A stretch of DNA of 32,844 nt from Planctomycetota bacterium (GCA_016873165.1 VGXV01000037.1:1-32844); one strand, 5' to 3'. Numbered from the stretch's first letter, positions 15,433 through 25,600 are shown. Notes: generated by a model from the letters alone, not told the origin. Numbers and translations: made by a program.

Positions 15433-15449
15433 AATATTTGCTTGAAAAA
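15433..15449 (+). repeat. Putative right attachment site, 17-bp direct repeat
   Basis: This is an exact second copy of aatatttgcttgaaaaa from 5327-5343, about 150 bases before the start of the FadL-like gene. Confidence 0.55.
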
Positions 15450-15605
15450 GATTACCTCATAGGTTACTTTATTTTCCGGTAATGAAGTAATTGAAATCTC
15501 TTTTGTTCAGTTAATGTAAATATCATTTTGTCTACCAAATACACACACAGGGAAGCAATTGTTCAGCGTAATCGACTCTTCACGACATTGGGGAGGAAAA
15601 CAACT

Positions 15606-17003
15606 TTGCGCCCCGTAAAATATTGGCTGCTTACCGGAGCAGTCGGTGTTTCTCTGTTAATGTTTTATCTGTCATTCTTCGTGCATACCGGCTATGCTAT
15701 CGACAACACGCCTCTCTGGCAGGGCGTTGACTTTGAGTTTAATCAGCCCGGAGCGAGAAGCCGCGGAATTGGCGGGGCATTTGTGGGATCGGCAGACGAC
15801 GCTACCGCTGCGGTTGCAAATCCTGCAGGTTTGGCACAACTTCCCGGCGTTCAATTCACGATAGAGGGAAGAACCACTACCTATAACTCTGAAGATGTAA
15901 ACTGGGGAGGCAATACCGAGGGAAAGATTAATAATGAAGATATTACTGATTTATCGTTTTTTGCAGCATCTTTCCCCGTTCCTATCGGCAAAGAATCTTC
16001 CCTTGTCGGCGCGGTATTTTTTAACAAGATAGCAAACTCTGATATTTCCATACATTTGCCCTCTTTTAAATTTGATCCAAACGAAAAGGTAACCCCGGAC
16101 ATTATTATCACCGAAGATTTTGATTTTTTCGATTATAGCGCGGAGAATGAACTGCAAATCGATGAATATGGATTTTCCGCAGGAATGAGTTTCTGGGATG
16201 AAAAGATTATGGTGGGCGCGGGGTTGAGTGTATTGCGTTTGGATTTATCAAGCGAGTTCTCCGGCAGCGCTTCAAAATCAACCGGCTTTGGATTTGGAGA
16301 GGACATCTCCCCTGAATACATAAGCGCTCACGGGAATTCACTGGATGTGGCATATCGTTTCGGCACGCTTTTTCATCCATGTGAAAAATTAAGCATCGGC
16401 GGCAATATAAGCGCTATGCCGCAACTGGAATATGAAACAAGCTACAATATTTCAATTTTCGATCACACCACGTTTGATGTATCGGATTTTGATTATACCG
16501 ATCAAACACAAAATCTGAATATCCCTGACTCATATTCTATTGGCGCAACATATCGCATACGTTCCGATTGGTATTTCTTTGTCGAAGCAAAATACATAGA
16601 ATATGGCGACCTTATGGATGGTTTTCGCGCGCCCTGGGGCGCGGTATTTGACATCGGAGCTTATAATCAACCGGGGAGATATGATATTGACGATATCTGG
16701 GAATACCACTTAGGTACGGAATATGTATATTTTACGGGAGAAACACCTATCGCATTCAGGCTGGGAACATATTTTGAACCCGCGCATTCTCTCGAATTTA
16801 ATGCCCCTCCGGAGGAAGAAGTCTTTAATCCGGAAGGCGCAAGAATGATGGAAGACCTGCTTGACGGCGGGGAAGACGCCTGGCATTTCACCTTTGGACT
16901 AGGCACGGTGATTCAAAATAAATATCAGATAGACTTCGCTGCCGATATTACCGACGATCAGGATAAAAATACCTTTATCCTTTCAGGAGTATACGCGTTT
17001 TAA
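15606..17003 (+). CDS. OmpP1/FadL-like outer-membrane beta-barrel protein
   Basis: I favour TTG at 15606: GGGGAGG at 15590-15596 lies about 9 bases upstream, and this start gives a tidy signal peptide (RPVKYWLLTGAVGVSLLMFY, cut near GYA). An in-frame TTG at 15528 without a ribosome site would add 26 residues. The mature N-terminus has GARSRGIGGAFVGSADDAT followed by NPAGLAQLPG, the signature of FadL/TodX-type barrels. The rest alternates short amphipathic strands and ends in AF preceded by TFILSGVYAF, as barrels do. Such proteins move hydrophobic molecules across the outer membrane; substrate is unknown. The total is about 465 residues. Confidence 0.85.
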   Translation: MRPVKYWLLTGAVGVSLLMFYLSFFVHTGYAIDNTPLWQGVDFEFNQPGARSRGIGGAFVGSADDATAAVANPAGLAQLPGVQFTIEGRTTTYNSEDVNWGGNTEGKINNEDITDLSFFAASFPVPIGKESSLVGAVFFNKIANSDISIHLPSFKFDPNEKVTPDIIITEDFDFFDYSAENELQIDEYGFSAGMSFWDEKIMVGAGLSVLRLDLSSEFSGSASKSTGFGFGEDISPEYISAHGNSLDVAYRFGTLFHPCEKLSIGGNISAMPQLEYETSYNISIFDHTTFDVSDFDYTDQTQNLNIPDSYSIGATYRIRSDWYFFVEAKYIEYGDLMDGFRAPWGAVFDIGAYNQPGRYDIDDIWEYHLGTEYVYFTGETPIAFRLGTYFEPAHSLEFNAPPEEEVFNPEGARMMEDLLDGGEDAWHFTFGLGTVIQNKYQIDFAADITDDQDKNTFILSGVYAF

Positions 17004-17580
17004 TGGGGAGCATTCCCGCGCTAATTTACTCTTTCATTCTTAACCACCGGAACATCCAAAATATCACGTCCGTTATAATTTTATCCAAAATATGGGACAA
17101 AAATATTTTCAGGACATTTTCAGCAACTAGTGGAATTGAAAAAAACTTGTTTTTTTTAATCCTTTTGCTAAAATTTTAACTTAATAATTAACGACGCTGA
17201 AATGCTGAATTGTGAGAAACAGAGGCCTTTTTTCGTCAAAAATATTTACCTTAATAACAAACAAAACTTATTTCAGTTTTCTTGAAGATGAAAAAATCTT
17301 CCCGTTTTGACAGTCTTCATTGTTTTAATTTTAAATGTAAAGAAAGAAACACATTATTACCTTATATCTCTCACAGTACGCCAGATAACTTTCTTTCGCT
17401 GTCACCGGGTTAATGCTTTCATGTCTGTACCGGAATTTGCATCCATAACGGTAACCTTCCTGCTGTTCGAGTAGAGAAAATGTTTTTTCAGTTTAAATTT
17501 TCCCCCCGGCGTAGCGAGAAGTTGGAAATATCATAGCGTTATAACAAGTATCATTCATTTCAATTAAGATAGGTGAGATT
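17004..17580. other. 577-base leader region before the caspase/FGE gene
   Basis: It opens with a single GGAGCATT-type boundary (ggggagcattcccgcg, 17005-17020). The remainder is AT-rich with several T- and A-runs near 17140-17170 and no convincing gene. One promoter candidate is listed separately. The length leaves room for regulation, but I see no riboswitch or operator that I recognise. Confidence 0.5.
17307..17335 (+). promoter_or_regulatory. Candidate sigma-70-type promoter for the caspase/FGE gene
   Basis: A perfect -35 box TTGACA (17307-17312) is followed after 17 bases by TTTAAA (17330-17335), matching four of six -10 positions. It would give a leader of roughly 240 bases before the ATG at 17581. 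In AT-rich DNA such matches also arise by chance. Confidence 0.3.
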
Positions 17581-20500
17581 ATGCACAAATCAATGCGTTT
17601 ACTTCGTCTCCCTATCATACTCTTTTCTTTGTTTTTCCTCTTTTTCCACCAATCAGAAGCTGCCGAAAAAGGACAAATTATATCTTTCAGGGAAAATACC
17701 GTAACAAAAAACGTTTTTTACGAAAAGAGTTGGGCGGTGATCATCGGCATAAACGACTACGAATACTGGCCTGAGCTTTCTTACGCGGTAAATGATGCAA
17801 ATGATATAAATGAAATACTGAAAGAAATGGGTTTTGAAACAAAGGTTTTTCTTAATAAAGAGGCAACCAAAGACGCTGTCATGAGCTATTTAATGAATGA
17901 ACTTCCCCAGAAAATTGAAAAGGAGGACCGTCTGATTCTTTTCTTTTCCGGACATGGGCATACCAGTACGTTTAAAACAGGCAATAAAAGAGGATTTATC
18001 ATCCCTGTTGATGGCAAAAAGGAACAGCCATACTCCAACATATCAATGAATGATTTGCTGAATTTAACCGAGATGCTAAACGCAAAGCATATCTTTTTTA
18101 TCCTGGATGCCTGTTTTGCAGGTTCCCTTGTAACTCTTGCGAGTGAATCCAGAAGCAAAGGATATAGTGAGTCGAATTATGATATCGAGTACGTAAAAGA
18201 ATTGGCAAAAAAGAACGTTTGTCAAATCCTTACCGCCGGAGGCGATAATCAGAAAGTTATAGAGATAGACGGACACGGCATTTTTACACTGGAACTTATA
18301 AAGGCATTAAAAGGAGCGGCTGATCATGATCATGATTATTACATAACCGGACTACAGCTTGCAAACTATGTAAGACATCAGGTAGCCCTGCAGAGTAAAA
18401 CCAGACAAATGCCTATTTATGGCGAATTCTTTTCTCAGGGCGGGGATATGATATTCATCCTGCCCAGGACGCTTGATCTCGATTATGAAAAAACAAAGTC
18501 CATGGTGCTTCAGGAAACCGATATAGACAGGATACTGAGTATTTACAACAACTTTTGCAAAAAGCATAATGCCGGAGATGCATATATCGAATTACTGGAT
18601 AATGACTGCAAGGCAAAGATCGCGGAAATTCAGGCAGGAAACCAGATAATACGCATGATAAGAAATGTCTCCCATTTTAATAAAACGGGAGAAATAATGG
18701 AAATGTATGGTTCTTTTGCAAAGCAATATCCCGAAAGCGCGTTTTTAACAAAGATCAACGACGAAATCGGCGTAATGACGCAAAAAATCATCCGTTTAAA
18801 TGAACTGGAATTGAAAATCAAATCTTCAGAATCAATGAGTGAATTGGAAATGATGAAAGAAGAAATGGCAGCGATTCAAAAAGACTATCCTGAATACAGT
18901 GACATATCTCCCGTTATTATGGAACTATGGGAATCAAAGAAAAATATGCTCGAAGAGAAAACAAGGGAGAAAGTCAGCATTGCAAAAAAAAGTATTGAAG
19001 ATGCCGCAACTACAAGGGATATAGAAGCCATAAAAAATAACTTTTATGACAATAACCTCTGGGAACACACATTGAAGCCGATCGCAAAAGAAAAGGAAAA
19101 GGAGCTTGAATATATCGAAACGAAGATGTACAAAGATGCGCAAGACAAAGTGGCAAAAGCAAAAAGCGCCTATGATGTTTACCTCATCTATATGGAATTT
19201 AATGAGAAATTTCCCCGCAGCAAATATCTGGAATCTCTTGATGAAACCACCAATTTGAAAAATGCAGAATTAAAAATGAGAGAAGTGAAAACCGTAGATA
19301 ATGTAAATACTGTCCTTGCCGAATTTCTGGATATTCTTCAATCGGACGAGAATAAGAAAATATTGGAAGAACTGGCAAAAGAGGAGTGCAGAAGAATCCG
19401 ATATGCCGACGATGAAGAAATCCGGGAATCGCAACATGACAAGATAGCCAATGCAAAAGACCTTTGCGAATTAAACCGGATAGAAGAAGGGGTAATCGCA
19501 TACATCGGGGCTCATCCTGATTATAAGGACACCCCTGTGCTGCAGGATTTATTAAAAAATAAACGTGCTCAACTGGAGGCGCAAAATCAGTCTGATCTGA
19601 AAATAGTAAAAAAAGAGCTTGATAACGAATGGGACCCTGAAGACGTCCTTTTGGTAGCATCAATATTTGGGGAAAAATATACCTGCAATATTTTTATAGA
19701 GGAATTAGACAAATATGCAAACACAAGAGTGTCGAAGTTGAAAGAAATTGCCGAAGAGTATGACTCAATAATAAAAGGCATAAGCGAATCGGCAGATTTG
19801 ACATTGCTTGCAGCAGTTAAAATACGTATGGAAAATTTTTTAAAGGAATATAAAGACTATCCCAACGCAGCGCTATTGCCTGACAATCTGCAAAAAAAAT
19901 ACACCGAATTGAAAGGACACGAAGAACAAGTATTTGAAAGCGCAAAGAAAAACCTGGAAAAGGCGCAAACAACCGGCGACGCCGAACTTGTTTACAAAAA
20001 GTTTGAAGAAACCTTTCCCGGCAGTAAATTTCTTGTCACATTAAAAGAAATAACCGAACTGAGAAAGGCAAAGATTTCCATAAAACCGGCGGAAGGAGAT
20101 ACATGGCAGGATCCTATAACAGGAATTGAATATGTCTATATCCCCGGTGGTTCTTTTTATATGGGAGATACATTTGGCGATGGGGATGATGAGGAAAAGC
20201 AGTTGGTAAAAGTGAGCGTAAAAGGCTTCTGGATGAGCAGGCACGAAGTAACACAGGGTGCGTGGAAACAAATTATGTATAACAATCCATCATATTTTAA
20301 AAACGGAGACGGTTTTCCGGTTGAAATGGTGAGCTGGAATGATGTTCAGATTTTTATTAAAGAATTGAATTCGCTTCATCAGGGTGTTTACACATTCCGG
20401 CTTCCAACGGAAGCCGAATGGGAATATGCATGCCGTGAAGGCGGAAAACAGGTCAGATTTGGGAATGGCGAAAATAGTATCGATCCAAAGAAGGCTAACT

Positions 20501-20823
20501 TTAACGGAGACGCCCGGTTTAAAGAACCGTATTCCATTGCGGGAGAATACAGAAAACAAACAACAGCCGCGGGAAATTTTTCCCCTAATAGCCTGGGACT
20601 TTATGATATGAGCGGCAATGTATGGGAATGGACACAGGATATCTATGATTTCAAAACAACCGCAGAAACTTCAAAAACGAACCCTGAAAAATATTATGTG
20701 ATTCGTGGCGGTTCATGGAATTTCAGGCCCCGGCATCTGCGGGCGTCAAACAGAACCGGTTTAAAAGGCACGGCACGGATTTGGGATACCGGATTTCGCA
20801 TCGTTCGCCAGGCAGGAAATTGA
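17581..20823 (+). CDS. Secreted caspase-like protein fused to FGE-sulfatase-type domain
   Basis: The product has 1080 residues; ATG follows AGGTGAG at 5-base spacing. A signal peptide spans 1-27. The peptidase C14 domain (about 48-295) has H125 in FFSGHGH and C178 in ILDACFAG, so the catalytic dyad is intact. A DHDHDYYITGLQ loop (248-259) looks like a degenerate EF-hand. Residues 300-840 are helical repeats with recurring motifs such as FNEKFPRSKYL and FEETFPGSKFL. The C-terminal 235 residues are an FGE-sulfatase/SUMF1-type domain (IPGGSFYMGD, FRLPTEAEWEYAC, YDMSGNVWEW, RGGSWNFRP, GFRIVR). The two FGE catalytic cysteines are missing, so this part probably binds rather than oxidises. It is convergent with a second caspase gene. 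Confidence 0.9.
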   Translation: MHKSMRLLRLPIILFSLFFLFFHQSEAAEKGQIISFRENTVTKNVFYEKSWAVIIGINDYEYWPELSYAVNDANDINEILKEMGFETKVFLNKEATKDAVMSYLMNELPQKIEKEDRLILFFSGHGHTSTFKTGNKRGFIIPVDGKKEQPYSNISMNDLLNLTEMLNAKHIFFILDACFAGSLVTLASESRSKGYSESNYDIEYVKELAKKNVCQILTAGGDNQKVIEIDGHGIFTLELIKALKGAADHDHDYYITGLQLANYVRHQVALQSKTRQMPIYGEFFSQGGDMIFILPRTLDLDYEKTKSMVLQETDIDRILSIYNNFCKKHNAGDAYIELLDNDCKAKIAEIQAGNQIIRMIRNVSHFNKTGEIMEMYGSFAKQYPESAFLTKINDEIGVMTQKIIRLNELELKIKSSESMSELEMMKEEMAAIQKDYPEYSDISPVIMELWESKKNMLEEKTREKVSIAKKSIEDAATTRDIEAIKNNFYDNNLWEHTLKPIAKEKEKELEYIETKMYKDAQDKVAKAKSAYDVYLIYMEFNEKFPRSKYLESLDETTNLKNAELKMREVKTVDNVNTVLAEFLDILQSDENKKILEELAKEECRRIRYADDEEIRESQHDKIANAKDLCELNRIEEGVIAYIGAHPDYKDTPVLQDLLKNKRAQLEAQNQSDLKIVKKELDNEWDPEDVLLVASIFGEKYTCNIFIEELDKYANTRVSKLKEIAEEYDSIIKGISESADLTLLAAVKIRMENFLKEYKDYPNAALLPDNLQKKYTELKGHEEQVFESAKKNLEKAQTTGDAELVYKKFEETFPGSKFLVTLKEITELRKAKISIKPAEGDTWQDPITGIEYVYIPGGSFYMGDTFGDGDDEEKQLVKVSVKGFWMSRHEVTQGAWKQIMYNNPSYFKNGDGFPVEMVSWNDVQIFIKELNSLHQGVYTFRLPTEAEWEYACREGGKQVRFGNGENSIDPKKANFNGDARFKEPYSIAGEYRKQTTAAGNFSPNSLGLYDMSGNVWEWTQDIYDFKTTAETSKTNPEKYYVIRGGSWNFRPRHLRASNRTGLKGTARIWDTGFRIVRQAGN

Positions 20824-20841
20824 ATTGATAGTTGTTGCAAA

Positions 20842-21022
20842 CGGGAGCATTACCGATTTTTTGTAAAAAAGTCATTAACGTATATTTTACAGAAAAAAAC
20901 ATCCATAATTTCAACGAGAGACCCAACCCTTCGACTTTGCTCAGGGTGACGGTACGTGTCATCGCTGAGCGGAGTCAAAGCATAATATAAGGATAAGTTG
21001 TAAAAAATCCGGAATGCTCCCG
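20842..21022. repeat. Nested palindromic element with GGAGCATT outer arms (copy A)
   Basis: The outer arms cgggagcattaccgatttttt (20842-20862) and, in reverse complement, cgggagcattccggatttttt (21002-21022) match at 19 of 21 positions. The element fills the gap between the two convergent caspase genes almost exactly. A different palindrome lies inside (20929-20980). A related element is at 22418-22566. Confidence 0.65.
20929..20980. repeat. Inner imperfect palindrome (cttcgactttgctcag type)
   Basis: The left half cttcgactttgctcagggtgac pairs imperfectly with gtcatcgctgagcggagtcaaag. GCTCAG/CTGAGC and GACT/AGTC form the paired blocks. Palindromes of this gactccgctcag type are common intergenic repeats in many bacteria. 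Confidence 0.6.
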
Positions 21023-21039
21023 CAGCAATAACCGATGAG

Positions 21040-22155
21040 TTAATCTGCGCGTTCTAACAAAAAGAATTCTCCTCTTCCTTCCAGCCTGCCGCCCCGGGGA
21101 TTTTGTTTCTGTAGTGAATCTTTCGAAACATGAGTATGAAGGTATTCTTCCAATTCCGAACAGAGAACGAAACCGTCATCATTGATGTCCGATTCTCCTT
21201 CGAAGGCATGTAATAAATGCCGGGTAAAAAGGTCAATGCCGTTTGCCTCCTGAATGAGTTCGCCGGCGTTGCATGCAGTAATCACATAAACAATCTTCTC
21301 CGGCGCCATTGCCTCAAAACTATCGATAACGTGTTGAGCGCCATCTTCAGATTCTCTTATGTCAGGAATAGATATGCAGGAATCAATAATATAAAAAATA
21401 TGTTTTGCCGGAATGACAGCGGAGATATCTTTTAACTGTTCGATAGAAATAACAGCGCGTGATACATCGGCAGATGGCGCATCTGCGGGAATAAGGTAGC
21501 TGTTTTTCCTTCCCTTGGAAGCATCCTCATTCCGGCTATGCCCTGCGAAATAAACAAGCACAAGGTCATTTATCCCTGCTTTTCCCATAAGATTATAGTG
21601 AAGTTCATCAAGAATACGGTCTTTAACCGCTTCTCTGTCCAGTAACGTAACAATCTGGTCAAATCCGATCTCCTCAAGTTTTTGCTTAAAAGCAAGCGCG
21701 CTATTCACCGCATAACCCAATAGAGGCCAATTCTCATAATCATCAATCCCTATTATGATGGCAAAAGATGTAGTATAGAAATCCGGTATTTTTACACGGG
21801 TTTTCTTCTTGATTTCAGTCCCCTCTGCATCCGCTTCGTCGCCTTCAACTATTTCCTCACTATGTTTCTTCAACATGTCGATACAATAGCGAAGTTTTTC
21901 ATTGGGAGCATAATCATAATATATCATTCCGATACGAATTTTTTTATCATCCGGCTCAAGAGAAACCGCTTTCCTGAACAATTCAATCGCCATTTCGTAG
22001 TCATTGCTTTTTATCGCTTTTAAACCCTTTTCATAAGTTTTTAATGCCATTGTTACCGCAAAACCCGTATTGCAATGAAAAATCACAAACACGAAAAGGC
22101 ACAAAATAAATGTTGAAATTGCCTTTCGTTTTTGGAGAAGTTGGGGCATATGCAT
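21040..22155 (-). CDS. Secreted TPR-caspase family protein with EF-hand-type loop
   Basis: The product has 371 residues. A signal peptide or anchor lies at about 11-33 (ISTFILCLFVFVIFHC), then a TPR-like pair (about 37-105, ALKTYEKGLKAIKSNDYEMA). A peptidase C14 caspase-like domain (about 128-345) follows, with H206 in VYFAGHS and C260 in IIDSCIS. A textbook calcium loop lies at 323-334: D323, N325, D327, G328, V330, E334. Bacterial caspase homologues often need calcium, so calcium control is plausible. The gene faces the caspase/FGE gene tail to tail, with only the GGAGCATT element between. Substrate and role are unknown; regulated proteolysis in the periplasm is the likely setting. No clear ribosome site is seen; a second Met is at residue 3. 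Confidence 0.88.
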   Translation of the reverse strand: MHMPQLLQKRKAISTFILCLFVFVIFHCNTGFAVTMALKTYEKGLKAIKSNDYEMAIELFRKAVSLEPDDKKIRIGMIYYDYAPNEKLRYCIDMLKKHSEEIVEGDEADAEGTEIKKKTRVKIPDFYTTSFAIIIGIDDYENWPLLGYAVNSALAFKQKLEEIGFDQIVTLLDREAVKDRILDELHYNLMGKAGINDLVLVYFAGHSRNEDASKGRKNSYLIPADAPSADVSRAVISIEQLKDISAVIPAKHIFYIIDSCISIPDIRESEDGAQHVIDSFEAMAPEKIVYVITACNAGELIQEANGIDLFTRHLLHAFEGESDINDDGFVLCSELEEYLHTHVSKDSLQKQNPRGGRLEGRGEFFLLERAD

Positions 22156-22417
22156 AGAAAATGTAAAAATAGGAAAATTACTTTAGTGTATTGTTCTTGA
22201 TGGGATTATTAGAGCAAATATTAAGCAGAGAATGCAAGCTTTTTTAATACCTTAGACGGACTAAAATCACAGGAAAAATTCTATAAAAATCGGTAGAAAA
22301 TATTCTAAACAATATGTTAGGAAGTTGAAAAATACGCAAAATGGCTATGATATATTGTACTATACCGGTATTTAGGCGTGAACAGTGATGGAAAAACTCC
22401 TGCGGCAGCTCGTAGCG

Positions 22418-22566
22418 CCGGGGAGCATTCCCAAATTTTTGCAAAATTCCAAAAGAAACCATGGCTCGTTCCAAAGCTCCGGCTTTGGAACGTAATTGCT
22501 TTAGAAGCTTCGCTTCTCATAACAGGAAGAATGATGGATTTGCAAAAATTGGGGAATGCTCCGCCG
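22418..22566. repeat. Nested palindromic element with GGAGCATT outer arms (copy B)
   Basis: The left arm (22418-22450) has ggggagcattcccaaa followed by tttttgcaaaattcc. The right arm (22535-22566) is its imperfect reverse complement, ggatttgcaaaaattgggg then aatgctccgcc. Inside are hairpins at 22467-22492 and a gaagcttcgcttc stem. The outer arms resemble those of copy A (20842-21022) but the inner part differs. Confidence 0.65.
22467..22492. repeat. Perfect hairpin inside copy B (cgttccaaagc / gctttggaacg)
   Basis: Eleven-base arms surround a tccg loop. It is related to the hairpin at 293-316 in loop and arm pattern (gttcc-aagc). Confidence 0.6.
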
Positions 22567-22699
22567 CAACTTAAGTTAATTAACATTCCGGTTAACAGAT
22601 CATCACTCCATTGGAATCCCATACGTTACCCTTCCTTATCTCTATAATAAAAGTACGCTTAATATCATACTTATTCATGCATCTTTTCTTCATTGCCTG

Positions 22700-25600
22700 T
22701 TAATTGCAATTCTCACCCGATATGACATCCGTCAGGCTTTGAACGCCATCGGAAACAATGTCGCCTCCTGTATTTCCACATACAGTGCCAGTGCCGATCA
22801 CAACGTCACCTCCTGCTTCTATACCAACACCCGTATTATTTGAGACATCAAGATTCGCCGCCGTAAGTCCCCCCGCGCTTGCTCCGATACCGCCGACATC
22901 GTAATCGGTTAATTCTGTTAAATCCCCCTCACTGCTAACAATATAGCATGGAAGACTTGAGTCGCCATTTCCACTGACAGAACTTATGCTGTCACTCAGC
23001 GCAGTGAGCATACCAGAGGCAACATTTATCTCCACATATCCTTTCTGACAGAAAATGCCCCAGCCTCCGTTATTTTCTGCTTTAATATGGGAACGTATGC
23101 CAACCGAATAATTTTCTCCTCCGGACTCCGTAGTTGCATCGAATATTACATCGGTGCCCGCCAATATGCCAGGCCCTTCATTATTATTTACCTGATTTTC
23201 CTCGCTGTAATCGGATGCTCCTTGTTCAATCTCTACCCCTCCCAGCATAGATTGTATGCCAGGCCCCTTATTGTTATTTGCCTTTATGGAAGCCAGGGTC
23301 ATCCCTGTTTTTGCCACAATGCCAGGCCCGTTATTATCGCTGATGTCAAGATGTGTCCCTTCAAAATACGACCCATTAGCGGCAATTCCGCCAACATCAT
23401 AGTCCGTTAGCAACACAAGGTCTCCGTTCTCATCTACAATATAACAATCCTTTTCCTTGTCACCATTCTTTGTTATCAAACTTACCACTGTGGTATATCC
23501 GCTTCCTGTTGACTTGTTTAACGAAACCCATCCCTTCTCACAGAATATGCCCCATCCGGCATTGTTTTGAACATTAATGTGGGTTTTTATTTCAATATCA
23601 TTAGCAACTGCATCAGTTAAATCACCTTCACTTTCATATGTCATGACCACATCTATACCGGCCAATATCCCCGGACCTTCATTGTCACTTACCTCGTTCT
23701 CCTCGCTGTAATCTTCTGTCGCCGGGTTAATCGTTATCCCATACTGCATAGCCTGTAACCCGGGACCTTTGTTTCTATTCGCCTTTATGGAAGACAGGGT
23801 CGTACCTTTTCCTGCAAAAACACCCGGCCCATTGTTGTCCGTTATTTCAATATAATGTGCATATACGTATCCATCATAACTCCAGATTCCACCTCCCTTT
23901 TTTCCTTTGCCATTATTTGAGATCGTACATATTTCCCTGCCTGCCGGTGAATACGGATTTTCCTTGTTTGCATTTACCAATATATTATTTTCCGCAACTA
24001 TTCCGATATCGTCATTTTCCTGCACGTCTACGTCCTCTACCAACAGATCATCTTCGCTTTGCATCTTAATGCCACATCCGCTAAAGTTTTTTATAGTTAA
24101 CCCTTTTACCGTAAGTTTCCCCTTTTTACATTTTAGTCCATTCGTTTTCTTTCCCGCTTTCTCCCCACTTAGCACAACAATGCCATCGCCCTGTGTTGTT
24201 GCGTCAATAGTTATATCTTTTTTAATAACAGGCAATGACTTTTTCGGACTGATCGTAAACGTGCCCGTGCCTGTGCTGCTATACCCTGCATCGGTAGTAG
24301 GAATATCGAACGTAATCGTACCGCCGGATTGGCGGTTACACTCCTCTATTGCGGCACGGAGGGTACACTGGTTTCCCTTTTTCTTCAGGTCAACGTCAAT
24401 AACGTCATCACTTTTATCGGCATCCGATTCATCCCCCGTCGTGTTGACAACAATTCCGGTTGCAGCAACATATACTTGCGGATAGGAAGCCCCGTTTTCG
24501 ATATCCGTCGCAACAAACACGCAGGCGGTTCCATCATTAGATAAACAACCTCCAAAAGTGCTCCACACCGCCTTGCCATACGTCGTATATCTGTAATCTC
24601 TTGTTGTGAGAGTATTTTCACCTTCACGGTCTGTAATTTTGATATGATCGGTTCCGTTTAAAAGAAGCCACGATGCATCCTCACTTACGTCCGTCAATTC
24701 ATATTGATACGGATCTTCAACGTCTTTATCAGTCATTTCATACCGGTATTCTGTGCCGTCATCAATGTTGATGGTGTAAAATATGGCATTTTCTGTATCC
24801 TGGTATGCAATCCAATGGCCATCATGACTAAGCAGGAAGTAGTTGATATCATGCTCATCATCAGTGCTAACAACTTTTTCCAAAACTCCATCATCGCGGC
24901 AAATATATATCTCATAGAGTGTGCCCATATCCAGATAGTTTTCAATTTTAAAGGCTACGATGTCTCCCGCATAGTTAGTTTGCAGAGCGCCATCCCCGTT
25001 CCAAAACCCAAAATACGTAGAACCATCCTCCAATTGTGCTATTTCAGTTAGTATTCCAGGGGCCTCCGGGTCAGAGAGTTCATCTGTGGAAACACGCCAG
25101 ATAATTGCTGCGTTTTGGTCGTCATTGACACTACATTCCCATGTCCATGATGAAAAAGGCGAAGACTGCGCTGCCACACAGTCCCAGCTATCGTACGACA
25201 TAAAAAACACATACTTGCCATCACCGCTCAATGTAACAAAATTATCATTGTATGGCTCTAAACTTTTCGGGGATGAAATGCGCGGGTCTGTGATGCTGAA
25301 GGTCATCTCTGATTTTGTTTCTGAGTCTGCGTCATATACCCGGTATCTTGTTTCTTCTATACACTGATCCTGTCTTGTGACGTACAGTATTTTTTTGCCA
25401 TCATAACTCATGCCTTTCACGTGGATGGATTTTTCATCAAGATCAGAGTACCCGCTGCATTGAGCGGATATTGAGTCAATCAACTGTGTGGAGCCTTTTC
25501 CATTTGCATCGGCAAGATAGAGGTATGCCTTTTTCCCGTTCTTGTCAACGTACCTGTAGCAGATTTTTTTGCCATCACCACTGATAATAGCGGGTATCGC

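Larger units (their letters stand above)
5327..15449. mobile_element. Probable decayed integrative element carrying integron-like cassettes
   Basis: The ends are inferred from four features. A 17-base direct repeat lies at 5327-5343 and 15433-15449. Paired gtcgtac motifs with an 11-base period lie inside each end (5429/5440 and 15283/15294). A tyrosine recombinase gene abuts the left pair, with its 3' end facing the end. The content is accessory: attC-like sites, repeats, gene fragments and genes of varied base composition. The flanking UbiD and FadL-like genes look like ordinary chromosome. The recombinase is broken, so the element is probably immobile now. No tRNA target is visible. Confidence 0.6.
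22156..22699. other. 544-base intergenic region with a nested palindromic element
   Basis: This region lies between the 5' end of the second caspase gene and the 3' end of the 1018-residue gene. Apart from the palindromic element at 22418-22566 I see no gene; open frames crossing the element are repeat-derived. Confidence 0.5.

Noticed and set aside
20600-20823. The FGE-type C-terminus as the variable region of a diversity-generating retroelement.
   Set aside because: Retroelement targets often have this fold, and an Avd-like fold gene is in the window. However, I find no reverse transcriptase and no template copy of the C-terminal sequence, and the four-helix-bundle gene is 14 kb away in its own inverted repeat.
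22244-22647. Three frames crossing the palindromic element at 22418-22566.
   Set aside because: Their sequence is derived from the inverted repeat and hairpins, with no upstream ribosome site; I treat them as repeat noise.
23907-24485. A 192-codon plus-strand frame within the propeller/beta-helix gene.
   Set aside because: It is the complement of a strongly supported coding frame with signal peptide and domain motifs; its product is low-complexity Phe/Ser/Pro.
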